64,000 bases of DNA from Acanthornis magna (lineage: Eukaryota; Chordata; Aves; Passeriformes; Acanthizidae), in NCBI GenBank assembly GCA_036785705.1, contig JAWUZG010000001.1, forward strand, positions 6,820,001-6,884,000, given 5' to 3'. Made by a program: the position numbers and the translations under genes. The first letter of the stretch is position 1, and every line of letters starts with the position of its first letter. Under the pieces are notes generated by a model, which was given only the letters and a program-made list of their open reading frames with translations, had not been told where the DNA came from and did not search any database. Positions 35,494-48,368 of the stretch are shown here, in pieces.

Positions 35494-38400
35494 ATTTTCC
35501 TCTGCTACTCCTTTTCTCTCTTTCTTTTATCTTTTAACTCTTTTTCCTTAGTCACCTGTTCTGTATGTATATATTACATTATATATTATATTCAGGACAG
35601 ATCTGCCACTTAGATAAATTGGTGTAAAACACTGGTGGATAAAGATCACATAAAGAAGATAAAAAGAGTATACCTATGAACATATATCTGTATGTATGCA
35701 GACAGGACATTTTTAGAAAAGAAGTTGGGTATTCCCATTTTTTACTTGCATGAATCATCTTGACTGTTTTGGTGTCATTAGGACAACTCAGGGATGTCTA
35801 TATGAGTCATTTGAATTACAGCTTGCACAACTGGGACATTCATATTTTTGGCTTCTGCACATGGACCTAACAAGTGTAGGTCCTGCTGAGAGTGTGGCTG
35901 GGCTTGGTGCTCAACATCACTTTCTGTATGACATCAGTGACCAAAGCTAGATAGATGGCATTTGTGATGTTTTCTTTTCATCTGTTTCTACTGTCAGACT
36001 TAGGGATTTCAACACCTCTCATATACATAAAATCCCATTTTTGGCTTAAAGTCTGTGATAGAAGAATGTCAGTTAAACTGCTGATGTTAACTAGAAAAGA
36101 CTGCTGTATTAATGGATTATAAAATATAAGGCTCTTTCTCATTTGACTTTTTTTTTTTTCCCACCCTATTTAAAAATATTCACTATTAGGAAAAAAATAA
36201 AGTACTGAAGTGTACCTTCCTATCAGTGGATTGGAAAGAGAGCCAAAAGATGTAATCTACTTAGAATCAGGGAAGTGCAATATCACCTCTTAGTGTTTTC
36301 TCAGCAGCACATGTCTAAAGGCTGAGCATTATGCAAGATGCTTAAACCCACTGATGTTTTAAAGAGTGTTGCTCCAATCCATTCTTCTAGTAGAAACAGA
36401 GTAAGTGTGAAACAGGTTGTTGATTGGTGGTGTTTATTTTGCTGTTTTGGTGGGATATTTTTGATTGTGTGGTGGGGGGCTTTTTGTTGTTTGTCTTTGG
36501 TTTTTGGTTTTTTTTTTTTTAATGTCCCTGTACATGTGGTGATGATAAATGCAAATTATTTGAATCCACAAGGCATTTTTCTGTTTTACATATCTTATGA
36601 TGTAAATTGTGAATGAGCAATTTTTTTATTTATTTGTTTCCCTCCTAGGTATTTATGCCGGAGCCTCAGAATTAACAAATTCTATAGATTTACATTTTAT
36701 TAAGTATGAAAATTCAGCTGAAAACATCAAAATAGATACTAATAATAAAAGATAAAATTTCATTGAAATAAATCAGCATTATAGAGGTTCTTGCCATCTT
36801 TCATTTTGCAGTGATGCTATTTTCAGAACTGCATTGCTCATACCCTGCAAAATGATTTTATCCAAGAATTCAGCTGCTAGAAAGAGAGCTGGAGCTTGGC
36901 AGCACATTAGCCTGAAATGTATTCATTGTTAAATGAAGGCCTGTTGTACAGATCTTAAAAATATTTATCTAGCAGAGCATTTAAAATTGATGGAAGCATG
37001 GTCAAATTCTTACTGCTTTGATGTTTTGTAACAAAGAAACAACCCAGACTGTAGTTGCCCACTGGTAACTGTGATCTGATGTGTTTGTGCCTTGATCCTT
37101 CCTTGCCTTCTGCGAGAATCTCGTATCCAAGGCAGTGTTATCTTCTAGACCAGTGTTTGACTTAAACCTCTGTGAGATAGGGATTGCAGTTTAGAAGCAT
37201 TTTAGTAGAGAAAAATGACTCATTCTCTCTGTTGCTGGCCATAGTAGAAGTGGAATTGAGCACCAGACTGTTTTGTACTTCTTTGCAGCAATACCTGGGC
37301 TTTTGATCCCAGTACGCTTGGGCTGCATGTAGTGTTTAAAGGGCTCATAAAGACCTTTGTGACAAAAGGTGATATTTTTGATGGCAGAAAATGTTGTTTC
37401 CTAGTGCCTTGTTAACAAATTTCCTTTATTAGAAGAAAAGATTTACCAGAAAATAGCCCTGGAATAAAATTACTGGACCATAGCTACAGTTTGGTAAAGC
37501 CAGACACCATAATTAATTTAGGTCTTTTACAAATGCTGAATCAGCTTTCTTGATAGAAGGAACAACAGCTCACTGTCTGCGGTGTTCTGGTTAAAAAAAC
37601 CATAGCTAGCACCTTGAAAATGCACAGAATGTAAGAAGTACAAAGCAATAACTGCGTTTTTGCCCCCAGCCCTGGGCAGTGCCTGTGTGTTCTGTCTTAG
37701 ATCACTCTTAGCCCATTCCTGCAGCAGCTCTTTCATTCCCCCTACAGCTGCTGCAAGGCAGGTATCAATGAATACTTAAATGATTTGCATTTGAGATTAT
37801 AGCTCTATCTCTCTTGCTAAATCTATTAAATAGCCTTAGCCCACTCAACTTTCCTCAAACATGTGTAGGACAATGCTCTGTTCTGAATGATCAGACCAAG
37901 GGCCGAATTTTGCATCAGTTGTGCCATTGCCTACTGTGGCAAATTGGTCTTTGCTGTTGGGGGAGTTATGATTCTTCTTTCCTTCCTGATTTCCGATAGT
38001 AAAAGAGAATGGGATTCAATACTGTTTGGAGAATATGATTTTTATATTTTGCAGTACTGTGTAGTGCACACAGTAGTGCTGCAGGAGCAGCTCACATTTA
38101 AGGTGGAAATACACAATGCTGATAGTGAAATTGCTGTCAACTGCACTTCTACTTCACTAATATTCATGGGTTGTATACTCTCAATTTAGGGCCAGACTGT
38201 GCTGTTTGTACCCCGGAATGAAAATGTTCCATTGATACTCAGAAAAATCCGTGAAACAGTGAAGAGTTTCAAAATATACTTGAGCACTTTTTAATAGCTA
38301 AAATTAATGGCATGTGCCTGCAGCTATTCAGCTCAAGAGGGATTTTTCTTTTCCTTCTCCACTGCTTTCCAAACTATTTTTTGACCTACTCTGCTTCCAA

Positions 38401-41400
38401 GCAAACTCAGTGTTTCACACCTTCCTTCCTTTCCTCCTTCCTTCCAGACTTAGTAAGTTTTCAGGGTGAAATGTAAAATAGACTCTCTCTTTCACAGCCA
38501 CCCAGTGACAAGAATATGGCTCACTGTTTGGGAATGTTACTCTCCTGATGGCAGGGAAAGGACCATGGTTTTTGTTTATGTCCTTCCTTATGACACCTTT
38601 CTCTGCATGCCACTGGCAAAGTGATGATAAAGAGTGAATTTCTGTTCCTTGTATCATTTTTTGCTATTTATTTACAAAGTTTCTAACAAGTTTATGAAAA
38701 TGATTGACATTATTTTGCATCAACAAATCAGCAAGCTTTTGCAGTTAATTACAGTAATTCAAAATCAGACTTTTTTTTTTACTCTGAGGCAGGCCTGAAA
38801 TAACCATAGAATGTGAATATGAAGTTGTAATATTGCTGACTATTGTAAAAAACGATTTATTGGATTTTCACCCTCTTTAAAATACATTCTCAATCCCTCT
38901 CATTTGAGAGTTGGGTAGGGTAAGAACTATGGTCTGATTTTGTAACAGATATTCTGCGTAGTGATTTAAGAATTTTTCTTTTTTGAAATTTCCTCTGTTT
39001 CTCCAAGATTATGAATGTTCAGCCAGAAGTGGAGAAATAAATTCTTTTTTAAAATGTGTCCTATGGATCATATGAACTAAGAATAGTTTTTGGACAGCCT
39101 TTATTATACGTAACATGGAGGCATATATTGGATTAGAGGTCCTTTTTTCAGCATAAAATGCTTCAGTTGAAATCTGTGAGCAAATTCTCTCAAATTCATT
39201 CTTTATAATAAAATCTGATTCACTTTTGACCTGATTTGAGAAGTAAGAACACAAAGAGTTGCTGAGTCCACAGTCTAGTTTTTGTAGCAATCAGACAATA
39301 AGTTATGTTTACTTTTATTTAAAAGATAAAAGCTAGACTTGATTCATCCAAACAGTAGTTGAACTCAAGTGCTCCTATTTTCCCTGTGCAGGTTCCCACC
39401 AGACTGGTCTAGAAGCTTAAAATGTTCCCCAGTGATATCTCTCCCGTCCTTATCTTTACTGGGATTTTTATTATATTTTGATACTATGGACTAAATATTA
39501 TTTCAAGTAGGCATAAAAATAAAGTAACAAAAGTTCTGTGGCTAAGGGTGGTTGTAGTACTAAAACCTAAATCAAGCCATGCCACTTTTCTCAATTGTCA
39601 CTATTAATACCATACTGCATTTTTCTTTATACACGAAGGTAGTCTTAAACGAACCAGTAAAAGGGAAGTTTTCTTCATTCTTGAAATAAAGAAAAAATTG
39701 CCACACTAGGTGTATGTTGACTCTTGATTAGAAATTCAAACCTTTTCCATAGGAGGAAACTGAGTCACGGGAGCTGTTCTGTCAAAGCTTATTGAAGTGA
39801 AATATTTTGCAGTCTGAAATGGGTGAACTGTGTTATCAACACTGCAGGAAGGAGAAGAGTAATGAAAGAGAGATGACAGGAAGTATGAATTACAAAGTTA
39901 GGGTTCTTACTATTCCTTCCCTGACTCCTACAGGTCACTCACATATAGATTCCATGGCCCACGAGACCAGCCAAAATGTTGAGGGATAAGTCCAACAGTC
40001 CTCTAAAAGGCAACTTTTAATTAATCATAGTCTGATGTGGACTAGTGGTGAGAAGAAGGATTTATTTGTAAATGGCTAAACAAAGCCTCACAATAATAAT
40101 TCTCCCCCCCTTGTGGATTGGGGTAGTCTATTTGGTAGAAGTCTTGTGGGTCCTAAATACAGCCCTGTACTGGGAGGCAATGCTCTTTACTTGGGGAATG
40201 CTCTGCCCTTAAAAGTCTGTTTTGTGAGTTTAATCCAGAAATGTGGTGGTTTCTCATGCAGATGTTAATGCAGAAGTTCCTCTTTTTTTCCCCTCTTTGC
40301 AGTATATAGCAGTTTTCTTTCAATAGATTTAATTGAATATTAGAAATAAAATGTAATATTAGAATATTAGAATTACAATGTGATAGATAATATACTATTC
40401 TTTGGTAAGTAGAGTAATTTCTGCAGGGATTATTGAACATCCTTTTTTTCTGTTAGCTTCACTTGTAATTTTATTCTTTTTACATATGGGTGTAACAAGT
40501 TCTTTAGATTTTTTTCAAAGACGGGTTAAAGTGGGGAATAATACATGTAGGGATGGAAACTAAGTGTAGTGAGCAATGAACCTTCTTGCACCCTCATCTT
40601 CTGTGGAAAGTATCCTGTGTTAGGTTGGTTAGCTGTGTGTGTGTTTTTTACTGCAGGAAGTATTTCTTGATCTGAGACTTTTCTCAAAAATAAATTCAGT
40701 GGCACCAATTTTGTAAAGAAAAAAAAAAGAGGCAATAGACTTTTTTATCTACTTTTATTTAATCACAAATATTCTGATTTTGTTTTCTGTGATGTACATC
40801 CTGGATCATGAGTACCATGGCTGAGGTTTATATCATTAAATGCCTCTCTTTATTAGTATCTGCCTCCCTTTATCTGCCTTGCCTTATTTCTTAAGTTTTG
40901 CACCTTATTTTTCCTTATTAATTTTTCTCAGTGAAGTAGGAAATTTCAGTATTTTACCATTTAGTCAGGCAAGGGTTTATTGTCAAGATTAATTTGTTAG
41001 CTAATGCCTCTAAAGCCTTCTGTAGTTGAAAAGTGTTGTTAAGCTGTTAAGCCTAATTTATTAAGATGTGTGTTTGCTATATTCCCACTTTACCTCAGAA
41101 ACTGGCATGACCAAACCTTGCCTGGATGGATGATACCTCTGGTCTACCTGGTTCTAAAAGTGTTTTTTTAATAGAATCTTAGAAGAAAAGGTACCACCAT
41201 GTATGCTTCTTTTGGTAACTTGCGATCTGGGGATCTGGAAGAAGATAATCCCCACGATCTGTACTTCTTGGATGTACACAGATTGCAAAACATAAGCTGA
41301 ACAGCATTTTTAGAAAGGAGCAGGAGTCAGCAGAAATGTGCAGACAGTACGGAGAAGGGAAGGCAGCGTGTGACTCCTGCCCACAGCGGCGCTTGTGGCA

Positions 41401-44400
41401 CTCCTGTGCCAGCCGTGGCTCTCACTGTGGAAAGCCCTGGGAGCTGTGCATCCCGGCATTTTCTGACTTTTGTACTGGGAATATTTCATACCTGAAAAGG
41501 AGACAGTAGTCGGATGCAATGCTAGCCAAGGGCTCAGGACATGAGCTCATCAATGTGATCTGTTGCTTCTTTTGCAGCTCAGGCTACTGCTGGTTTTGTT
41601 CCATTTCTAAAATGGGAATGATACCCAAATTGTCACCCTGCTTGAATCAATGTGTTTAATAATGCAAGGTGTCCTGTTTCTATAAGAAAGATGGTAAGAA
41701 ATGGACATAATTTTTTTCTGTTTACAGACTAGTAGCATGCCTAAGATGATCATCCTCAATCACTAATTACCTGACAACTACCAAGACTCTTAAAACTTCA
41801 AGCAAGAATAACAGTTTTCATAGCAATTATTTTTCTTTGCTACTGAGAGTAGGAATAGAAATGTAGTCCTTACCATTTTTTTTTTTTTATTTACCAAGGC
41901 ACTTTTGTTGCTTTAGCATCTTCTTGATTAGATTTTTTATCTGTTGTGAATGTATTTTAGATTATGTGGTAGATACATAAGCTGGGAGAGGATCACTAAT
42001 ATGTGCAGGAACATGTCTTAAGGAGATTTCCGTATAATATACACAGGGGGAAAAGGTTTGTGGTAATTGAAGGCAGAATGTGGTCTCTTTTGACTGATTA
42101 GAAATACATGAGGGATTTGTGCATGACTAAGAGTATGTCTAGGATACACTCTAAATGTCTTTGGAAATGGTTGGGTACCCAATTTCATCCTTCCTTGCAC
42201 CAGTGTAATTTCAGCATAATGAGTATCAGTCCTGTATCATTTAAATCCTGAGTGCAAGGATGAATCCACATAAAATAATTTCTGATTAAACACATACAGG
42301 TTTCATTGCAACAGAATGAGTCATCACTGTCACGGCCTGATTGTGAAAATTACATAAAATAAAATGTAATACATGATTGTATTAGGCTTTGCAGAGGGGA
42401 ATAGTAAGATAACCCAAAGAAACCATGTGTGATATCAGATGTGGTCATTTGTCTTCCTTTTAAATGATAAGCTCTGACACCACTTCATTGTCTGTGCCCC
42501 ACTGAGCAAGTGTCCATGTAAAAAAGAAGTTCTTAATGTGCCAGAAGGCACTGAAAAATGTTCCCCCAGATTAGGAACAAACACAATTTTATTACATAAA
42601 AGTGTGGAATTGTAAGGAAGGAATACTTTCCATTTCAAAGTACGGCAGTGTCTAGTAATGTGCAGGATAACTCCAACTGGCTTTCTCAAATGTACTTTTT
42701 TTGTGGTTTTATTTTTGCCTTTTTTTTTCTTCTTAAGCAATTAGTTCTGGAACTTTATTTGGAACGGTAAGAATGATAGAAGTGCTTTAATTTAACCCCT
42801 CATTATGCATAACCAAGTAATTAATTTATCTTTGTGTATGAAGTCTTGAGTTTTCAGGTAATTAGAATTAAAATCAGCAAGAAATTTACCAACAAACTTT
42901 GTGTTTGTTTCCAGTGAAACTGGATTTAGTCTGGAAGATGATACTGATGCTTTATGGGGACATGAGGTGAAATTCTGATATGATAGCTGCTTTGCTAATA
43001 GAAGCACTTGGCCAGTGTCTTTACTCATCTTCTATATATGTACCTTGTATAGATACACTCTCCCAGTCTGCCAAATTAGGATTAAAGGTTCCCATCACTT
43101 TGCGTGGATGGTGAGAGTTATGGTTAACAAATGACCTTAAAGGATATTGTAGTGGATGTATGGAACAATAATTTGTTTCAGGTATTTTGCTGATAGCATT
43201 TTTTCCTCTCATAACTCCATTTATTGATAGAATAAAGTGCTTTTATGGCCTGCAAGGTAGTTCTGCCCAAACATGCTCAGTTATTCTTGTAGGTATCCGT
43301 GCTTCCACAAGCACATTATGTATTCATTAGTGATGTTTTCAGCCCTGCAAATACAGGTTAAACACTGATGATTAAATATTTTGTTCCACACATCTCATTA
43401 ACTGGGGCTCTATTTCTTTTTAGTGAATAGTATTCTACTCTACAATTGTACCATTACTCTCTGTGGGAATAATGTATTTATAAATTAAAATGATGACCAA
43501 TATTTTAAAAAATCCTTTAAAAAAAACATCTAAAAAAAGTTAAAAGTTATCCAGTTATAAAGCTTAAACACTTGAAAACTAGGAATAGCAAGATAAGAAA
43601 CTGCCTCAAGCCTTAAACTGTTTTCCTTATAATATCTTTGTTGTGATCCTGTCTTCAGTTACAAAACCAGCTATTATGTTTTTCTACTGGAAACATCTGT
43701 CATTGAGAGTATTACTAAAATGTAACCCCAAAATATAAGACTGGTGGATTTTGTAGACAACTTTGGTAAAGCTGCAAAGGACATGCTTTGTCTCTAGCAA
43801 TGTAAAAGTAATAATAATTGTCACTACATGGAGAGAGTGCAGAAGCATCTGCCTTTGGGAATTGAAAGTAAACTATTAGCCAAAAACTATGTAAAGATAT
43901 CCTATTCAAATGGATATTTTGAGATGTTTGGATTTTTTGTACTGCTAGGACCTTGTTTCACTGCAGAAAGAGAGATCGCTGGTTGATGCCATGTATGTTG
44001 TGAGACTTCAATAATTGGTACATCCTCTCACTGGGCAGGAATTATTTTCAAGCTGGGATCTTTCCTGAAAATTAACAAACAGGAAATACCAGCAATATAC
44101 AAGAGAAATACTTGCTGTTCTGGTTACCTAAATGGCTGAAAAGAAATCACACCTCTTGTTTGTCTAGCTCTGTATTTAATTGTATGGTGATTTTGTGATC
44201 AACCATTTCCAAATTTAACAGATTTCAGTACTTCACATTTTAGATTTCTGGTGTACCAGAATCAGATTTCCTACACTAATACTTAGGGATGTATATTTGG
44301 ATAGAACTTACTCAAGGCTTTCTTAATGGCCAGATAGAAAACCTGCAAACCAGGATAATCTGCAATATCACTCAAAGACTCCAGAAAATAAAGTGGTTCT

Positions 44401-44459
44401 TCATTACCTATAATTAAATGATCCCACAATGTCTGCAAAGTATTAAGACATTTTTTCTT

Positions 44460-44483
44460 AAAACAAACAAACAAACAAACAAA
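44460..44483. repeat. (AAAC)n simple repeat
   Basis: Six aaac units in a row, followed by agagaaaaacccaaccaaaaaaccc. Simple-sequence DNA in intron 1. Confidence 0.9.
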
Positions 44484-45854
44484 GAGAAAAACCCAACCAA
44501 AAAACCCATTAAAATTGCAGTATTTTAGAAGTGTTTTACTACAGAATTCTTAAACAAATATTTGGTAGGCAAATCTAGGCTGGATGAGGTACTCAGTTTT
44601 GTTTGTTGCTGTGAAATAGAGCTTCTAATTCAACGGTAATTTAGATAGATTCAGTTTGTGGTTTCTTACTATGTGATTTGACACAGACAAACACTCTCCA
44701 TGCAACATTTCTTTCACCTGGGAAAATTGGATAATGAACTAATAAAGGTTTCCTTGGCTGATAATGCTGTCTGTTTTCAGAACGCGGCAATTATACAATC
44801 TTTTTAGCACTCTGTCTATCTAAACAAAATCAATGTAAAAATAAGGGCTATTTACAGTGAAGTATCGTTTTTTTACATTGTTTGGGTACTTCTCTGAGAG
44901 TCTGAAATGATATACAAATGATACAGTAAAAAAAAATCTCAGGAGTTTTAAAGCCAGCAGTCTAATGGCCACCTGATTTTTCTCTCAGCTCAAGTAATTC
45001 ACCTCTACTTGTCTGCCTCCATACAAATGTAATGCTTATCATTGGTGCTTACATTTTCTTTTGAGAAGAAAAGCTCAATTCTAAGCATCTCAAAACTAGA
45101 CTTGATTTGAATTTACATGATTTCAAAGTTGTAAGTTGGGACTGGATTAAAGCTTTTAAACCATTTATTTATAATAATATGGAAGTTTTGCAGTCTGTTT
45201 TTTTTATTCTTACCCCGTTTTCTCCTTCATCAGTGAATTTTTCAGAAGGGCATAGAAAATTGGACAATACTTTCAAAATGTAATGCTGTGTAAATGGTGA
45301 TTTTTGCTATTATATATCAAAGCAGAATAAACGACGGAATTCTTACTGCTATTAAAATTATGGTAAAGATGAAGGCATATTCAGGCCATCAGCTACTTCA
45401 CAGACTTTAGCCTGCAAATTAAGGTAAGGAAAATTCAGGTTAAATATACAAAATTCCTTGATATTACAAGGAATACTACTACTAAGTATCTTGTGGATCC
45501 ATTCTCTAAAAGTTATCATCGTGCTTCTGAAATGTTAAGCTTCTAAATTTGTATTGAAGAGAAATCTGAAAGAGCAGAAGCTCCCTTCTGTATTACTTGG
45601 GGCTGGACAGTACTTTTTCCATTTCCCAACTTTTATATTTTCAAGTGTTATATTTTTAAAAAGGAAAAAAAAAAACCACAGACTTTTTCATTTTTAAGTT
45701 CACTTAAAAGGTGTAATTATCAAATGGTGTCATAACATGAGATGAAATAAAATATTTCCACTGTTGGCTTTCAGATTTTTTTGATCCAGTACCGAATTAG
45801 CTAGTTCATCTGAAGAAATTATTACTAAATGATTCTGATAAAACATATTCCCTG

Positions 45855-45988
45855 GAAACTTTCCAGGTCATTGTGGATGGGGGTCTGTGCCACCTGATCT
45901 AGTTAAAGATGTCACTGTCCATTGCAGGGAGCTGGACTAGATGACCTTTAAAAGTCCCTTCTGACCCAAACTATTCTATGGTTCTATC
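45855..45988 (+). mobile_element. CR1 LINE 3' end fragment (plus strand)
   Basis: The stretch ends with gggagctggactagatgacctttaaaagtcccttctgacccaaactattctatggttctat, which is the CR1 3' terminus with its octamer repeats (attctatg-gttctat). Upstream, 'ggaaactttccaggtcattgtgg' and 'cacctgatctagttaaagatgtcactgtccattgcag' fit the preceding 3' UTR. Strongly 5'-truncated. It is the only CR1 copy I recognise within intron 1. Confidence 0.93.
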
Positions 45989-48320
45989 TGTTTTACATTA
46001 TTTCTGAATTCTTCTTTTAGTAGAAGATCTGTGGATTGTCTTAAAGGCTTCTATAGATGCTATCTTTGTTGCCAGTCTCCTCCAGAGAAGTACGGTGGTG
46101 GTGACTAGCTTTCACTTTTTTCTTAGGTAATACCTTTTAATGATACTAAGCTTGACCTTTTCTGTTCTCATGCAGTGGAACAAAATAATGCTAAGCTCCA
46201 TGGAAGTGGTCTGTAACCCCTGTTTTCTGAATGGTGGTAAAAGAATTTAAAAAAAACATAGAAATTATGTACAGAATATAATCTGTTGCATCATTTATTA
46301 TACCTCTGATGCTTTTCTGGATTTGTTTTCTAATATGGCTGGATCTGTTGTGTACAGTTCAGTCTGACATGTGCATGAAGTATGTCAGGCTGGGTGATTG
46401 GGTTTTCCTGCACTCAGATCTCAAACAGCAGTGCTGCATATATGTGTGTGTGTGTCTCTGTTCTTTTTAACATGACACCTGAAATCTCTGAACAAGGAAC
46501 TGTTCCTGTATCACTGCAGATTCTGTGTGACAGAAACTTATGGGGATGAGGCAGAGATCCTCAGACAGAAGGTTTGTCAGGGAAACAGCATCCCTAGTTA
46601 TGATAAAGCAAGATATTTTATTGCCTCCTGAGGGTTTTCCCTAATAATACCTGCAGGGGAATAAGTAACGGCAGGGGTAATGTTATGTATACTAATGTGT
46701 GTGCACCTCTAACATGATGCAAGACAGCCAAATCTCTCTATAATTTTTTCTCCTATGTGTTTATTGCAGTTATCAATATAGGAGAGACATGGCTTAGTAC
46801 CCAGGACAGTGATATAATGTCGGTCATAGATGACACCATTAGTGACAGGTCAGACAGAGCAATAGTTTACCCAATATTTAGTACAATGCTCTTAGCATTT
46901 TGTAAATGTATGTTGTCATCCTTTAGGACTTCATAAAACTTCACAGATCTCTCTCTTAGCATTCTTATCCTGCAGTTGTTTTTGCACGTGAATGTTTCTG
47001 AGCAGTCAGGCTGCACGAGAGATAGGAAAAAATATTTGTAGAACTGGGCACAGTTAATTTATTAAAGGAACTAGACGCATTATTTTTTACAGTACATCTA
47101 GTATGGTCCCATTTCGTCTTCAGACTATGATCAGTTGAAGAGACTTAAATTTCTGTGTCTCAGCTTCAGTGAATTGCTGACAGCTATTCAGACTCACGTC
47201 CTATGTATGAATACACTGAGATCCATTGGTTTTGATGGGAGTAGCATGTGATATGTTGTGATTTTTGATACAAGTTTTGCTGTATTTCTCTGTGCTGGCA
47301 GTGCTATTGAGATTATACAGCAGTATTATACTTTCCCATTATGATGTATGAGATAACTAATAGGATACTCCTAACTGCAGAATTACAAAAGATTGAATAT
47401 TAATCTACATGGCCTTCAAAGAAAAAAAATAAAAAACACAAAGAAAAGTTTTTCAAAAAACCAAACTGTACTTCAGATCTAAATTTATGAAGTCCTTTTA
47501 TAAGCAGCTAGTGCTTGCGTGACCTTAGGTAAATGACATGGCTATCTCTGCCTTAGCTAATTGGTCTGCACCACACATGTCATTGCCACTCTGCACCATG
47601 CCAGGCACAACCCTTGCTCTGAATCTGATTTCCCCCAAGTACTGAGTCATTTAATCCTCTGTCTTTTAAGTTATGGGGGAAATGCATGGATGTAGATGGC
47701 AAAATTCATGCTGACACCAGCAAAACCATAATTTTACCCCATACAGTTTGAAATTATTCCTGTGCCATTAAGGTACACAGAACAACTGTATATGTGTGTG
47801 GATCATACACAGATTTCCTCTGTGAGCCTTTAGTTCTTTATTGAGCTGCATGTAAGTTTGTTATCTTCCATGCGTTTTTATATTCATTTACCTCTCGTCT
47901 CTGTGTAATTGAAGTTAATATCTACATAAACATTAGCTATGTACACTCAGCAGATTAGTGTAACTACTGACTATTGGTTAAAACTTGCTGGTAGGCAAAT
48001 AATTAGGGTTACTTGTGAGAAGATTCAGAGGTATTTCTGTAGGCGTTGCCCATGCTATGTGTCTAAACTGAAACATCCACATTTGTGAGTACTTAAAATC
48101 TTCCATGAGGACAGAGCATTTTCTGTAACTCCTACCCCCACATCATTAATTTTTAACAAACAAATATGGATTTCATCTGCTACTGATGGGAAAAAAAAGG
48201 CTTTTTAGTTTGTTTTCTGGGAAAATAATAGTTATGGAATCATAAATTAAGCTTGGCCAGCAATAGATATAGTTTGTTGAGCACTGGGGAATACTTAAAG
48301 GCCATTTGGTTTCCTTTTCC

Positions 48321-48321
<1 letters not shown>

Positions 48322-48367
<46 letters not shown>
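48322..48367 (+). repeat. A46 homopolymer
   Basis: Forty-six consecutive A residues. There is no AATAAA-type signal or recognisable retrocopied sequence in the preceding 100 bases. It is therefore called a simple repeat, although a tail of an unrecognised retrocopy cannot be excluded. Length in the assembly may be unreliable. Confidence 0.9.

Positions 48368-48368
<1 letters not shown>

Larger units (their letters stand above)
32561..45854. other. Intron 1 segment without recognised genes or transposons
   Basis: AT-rich intronic DNA, notably free of recognisable CR1 or LTR sequence for over 13 kb. It contains a C18 tract at 35,476, T-rich patches near 36,490 to 36,520, a GC-richer spot at 41,310 to 41,470 and an AAAC run at 44,460. 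An acceptor-like tttgtttccctcctag ends at 36,648, but the sequence after it has stops in all useful frames. No exon is called. Confidence 0.6.

Noticed and set aside
36633..36760. Possible exon after the acceptor-like tttgtttccctcctag at 36,648
   Set aside because: The following sequence has stops shortly after in the usable frames and does not encode the expected second-exon residues of alpha2delta-1.
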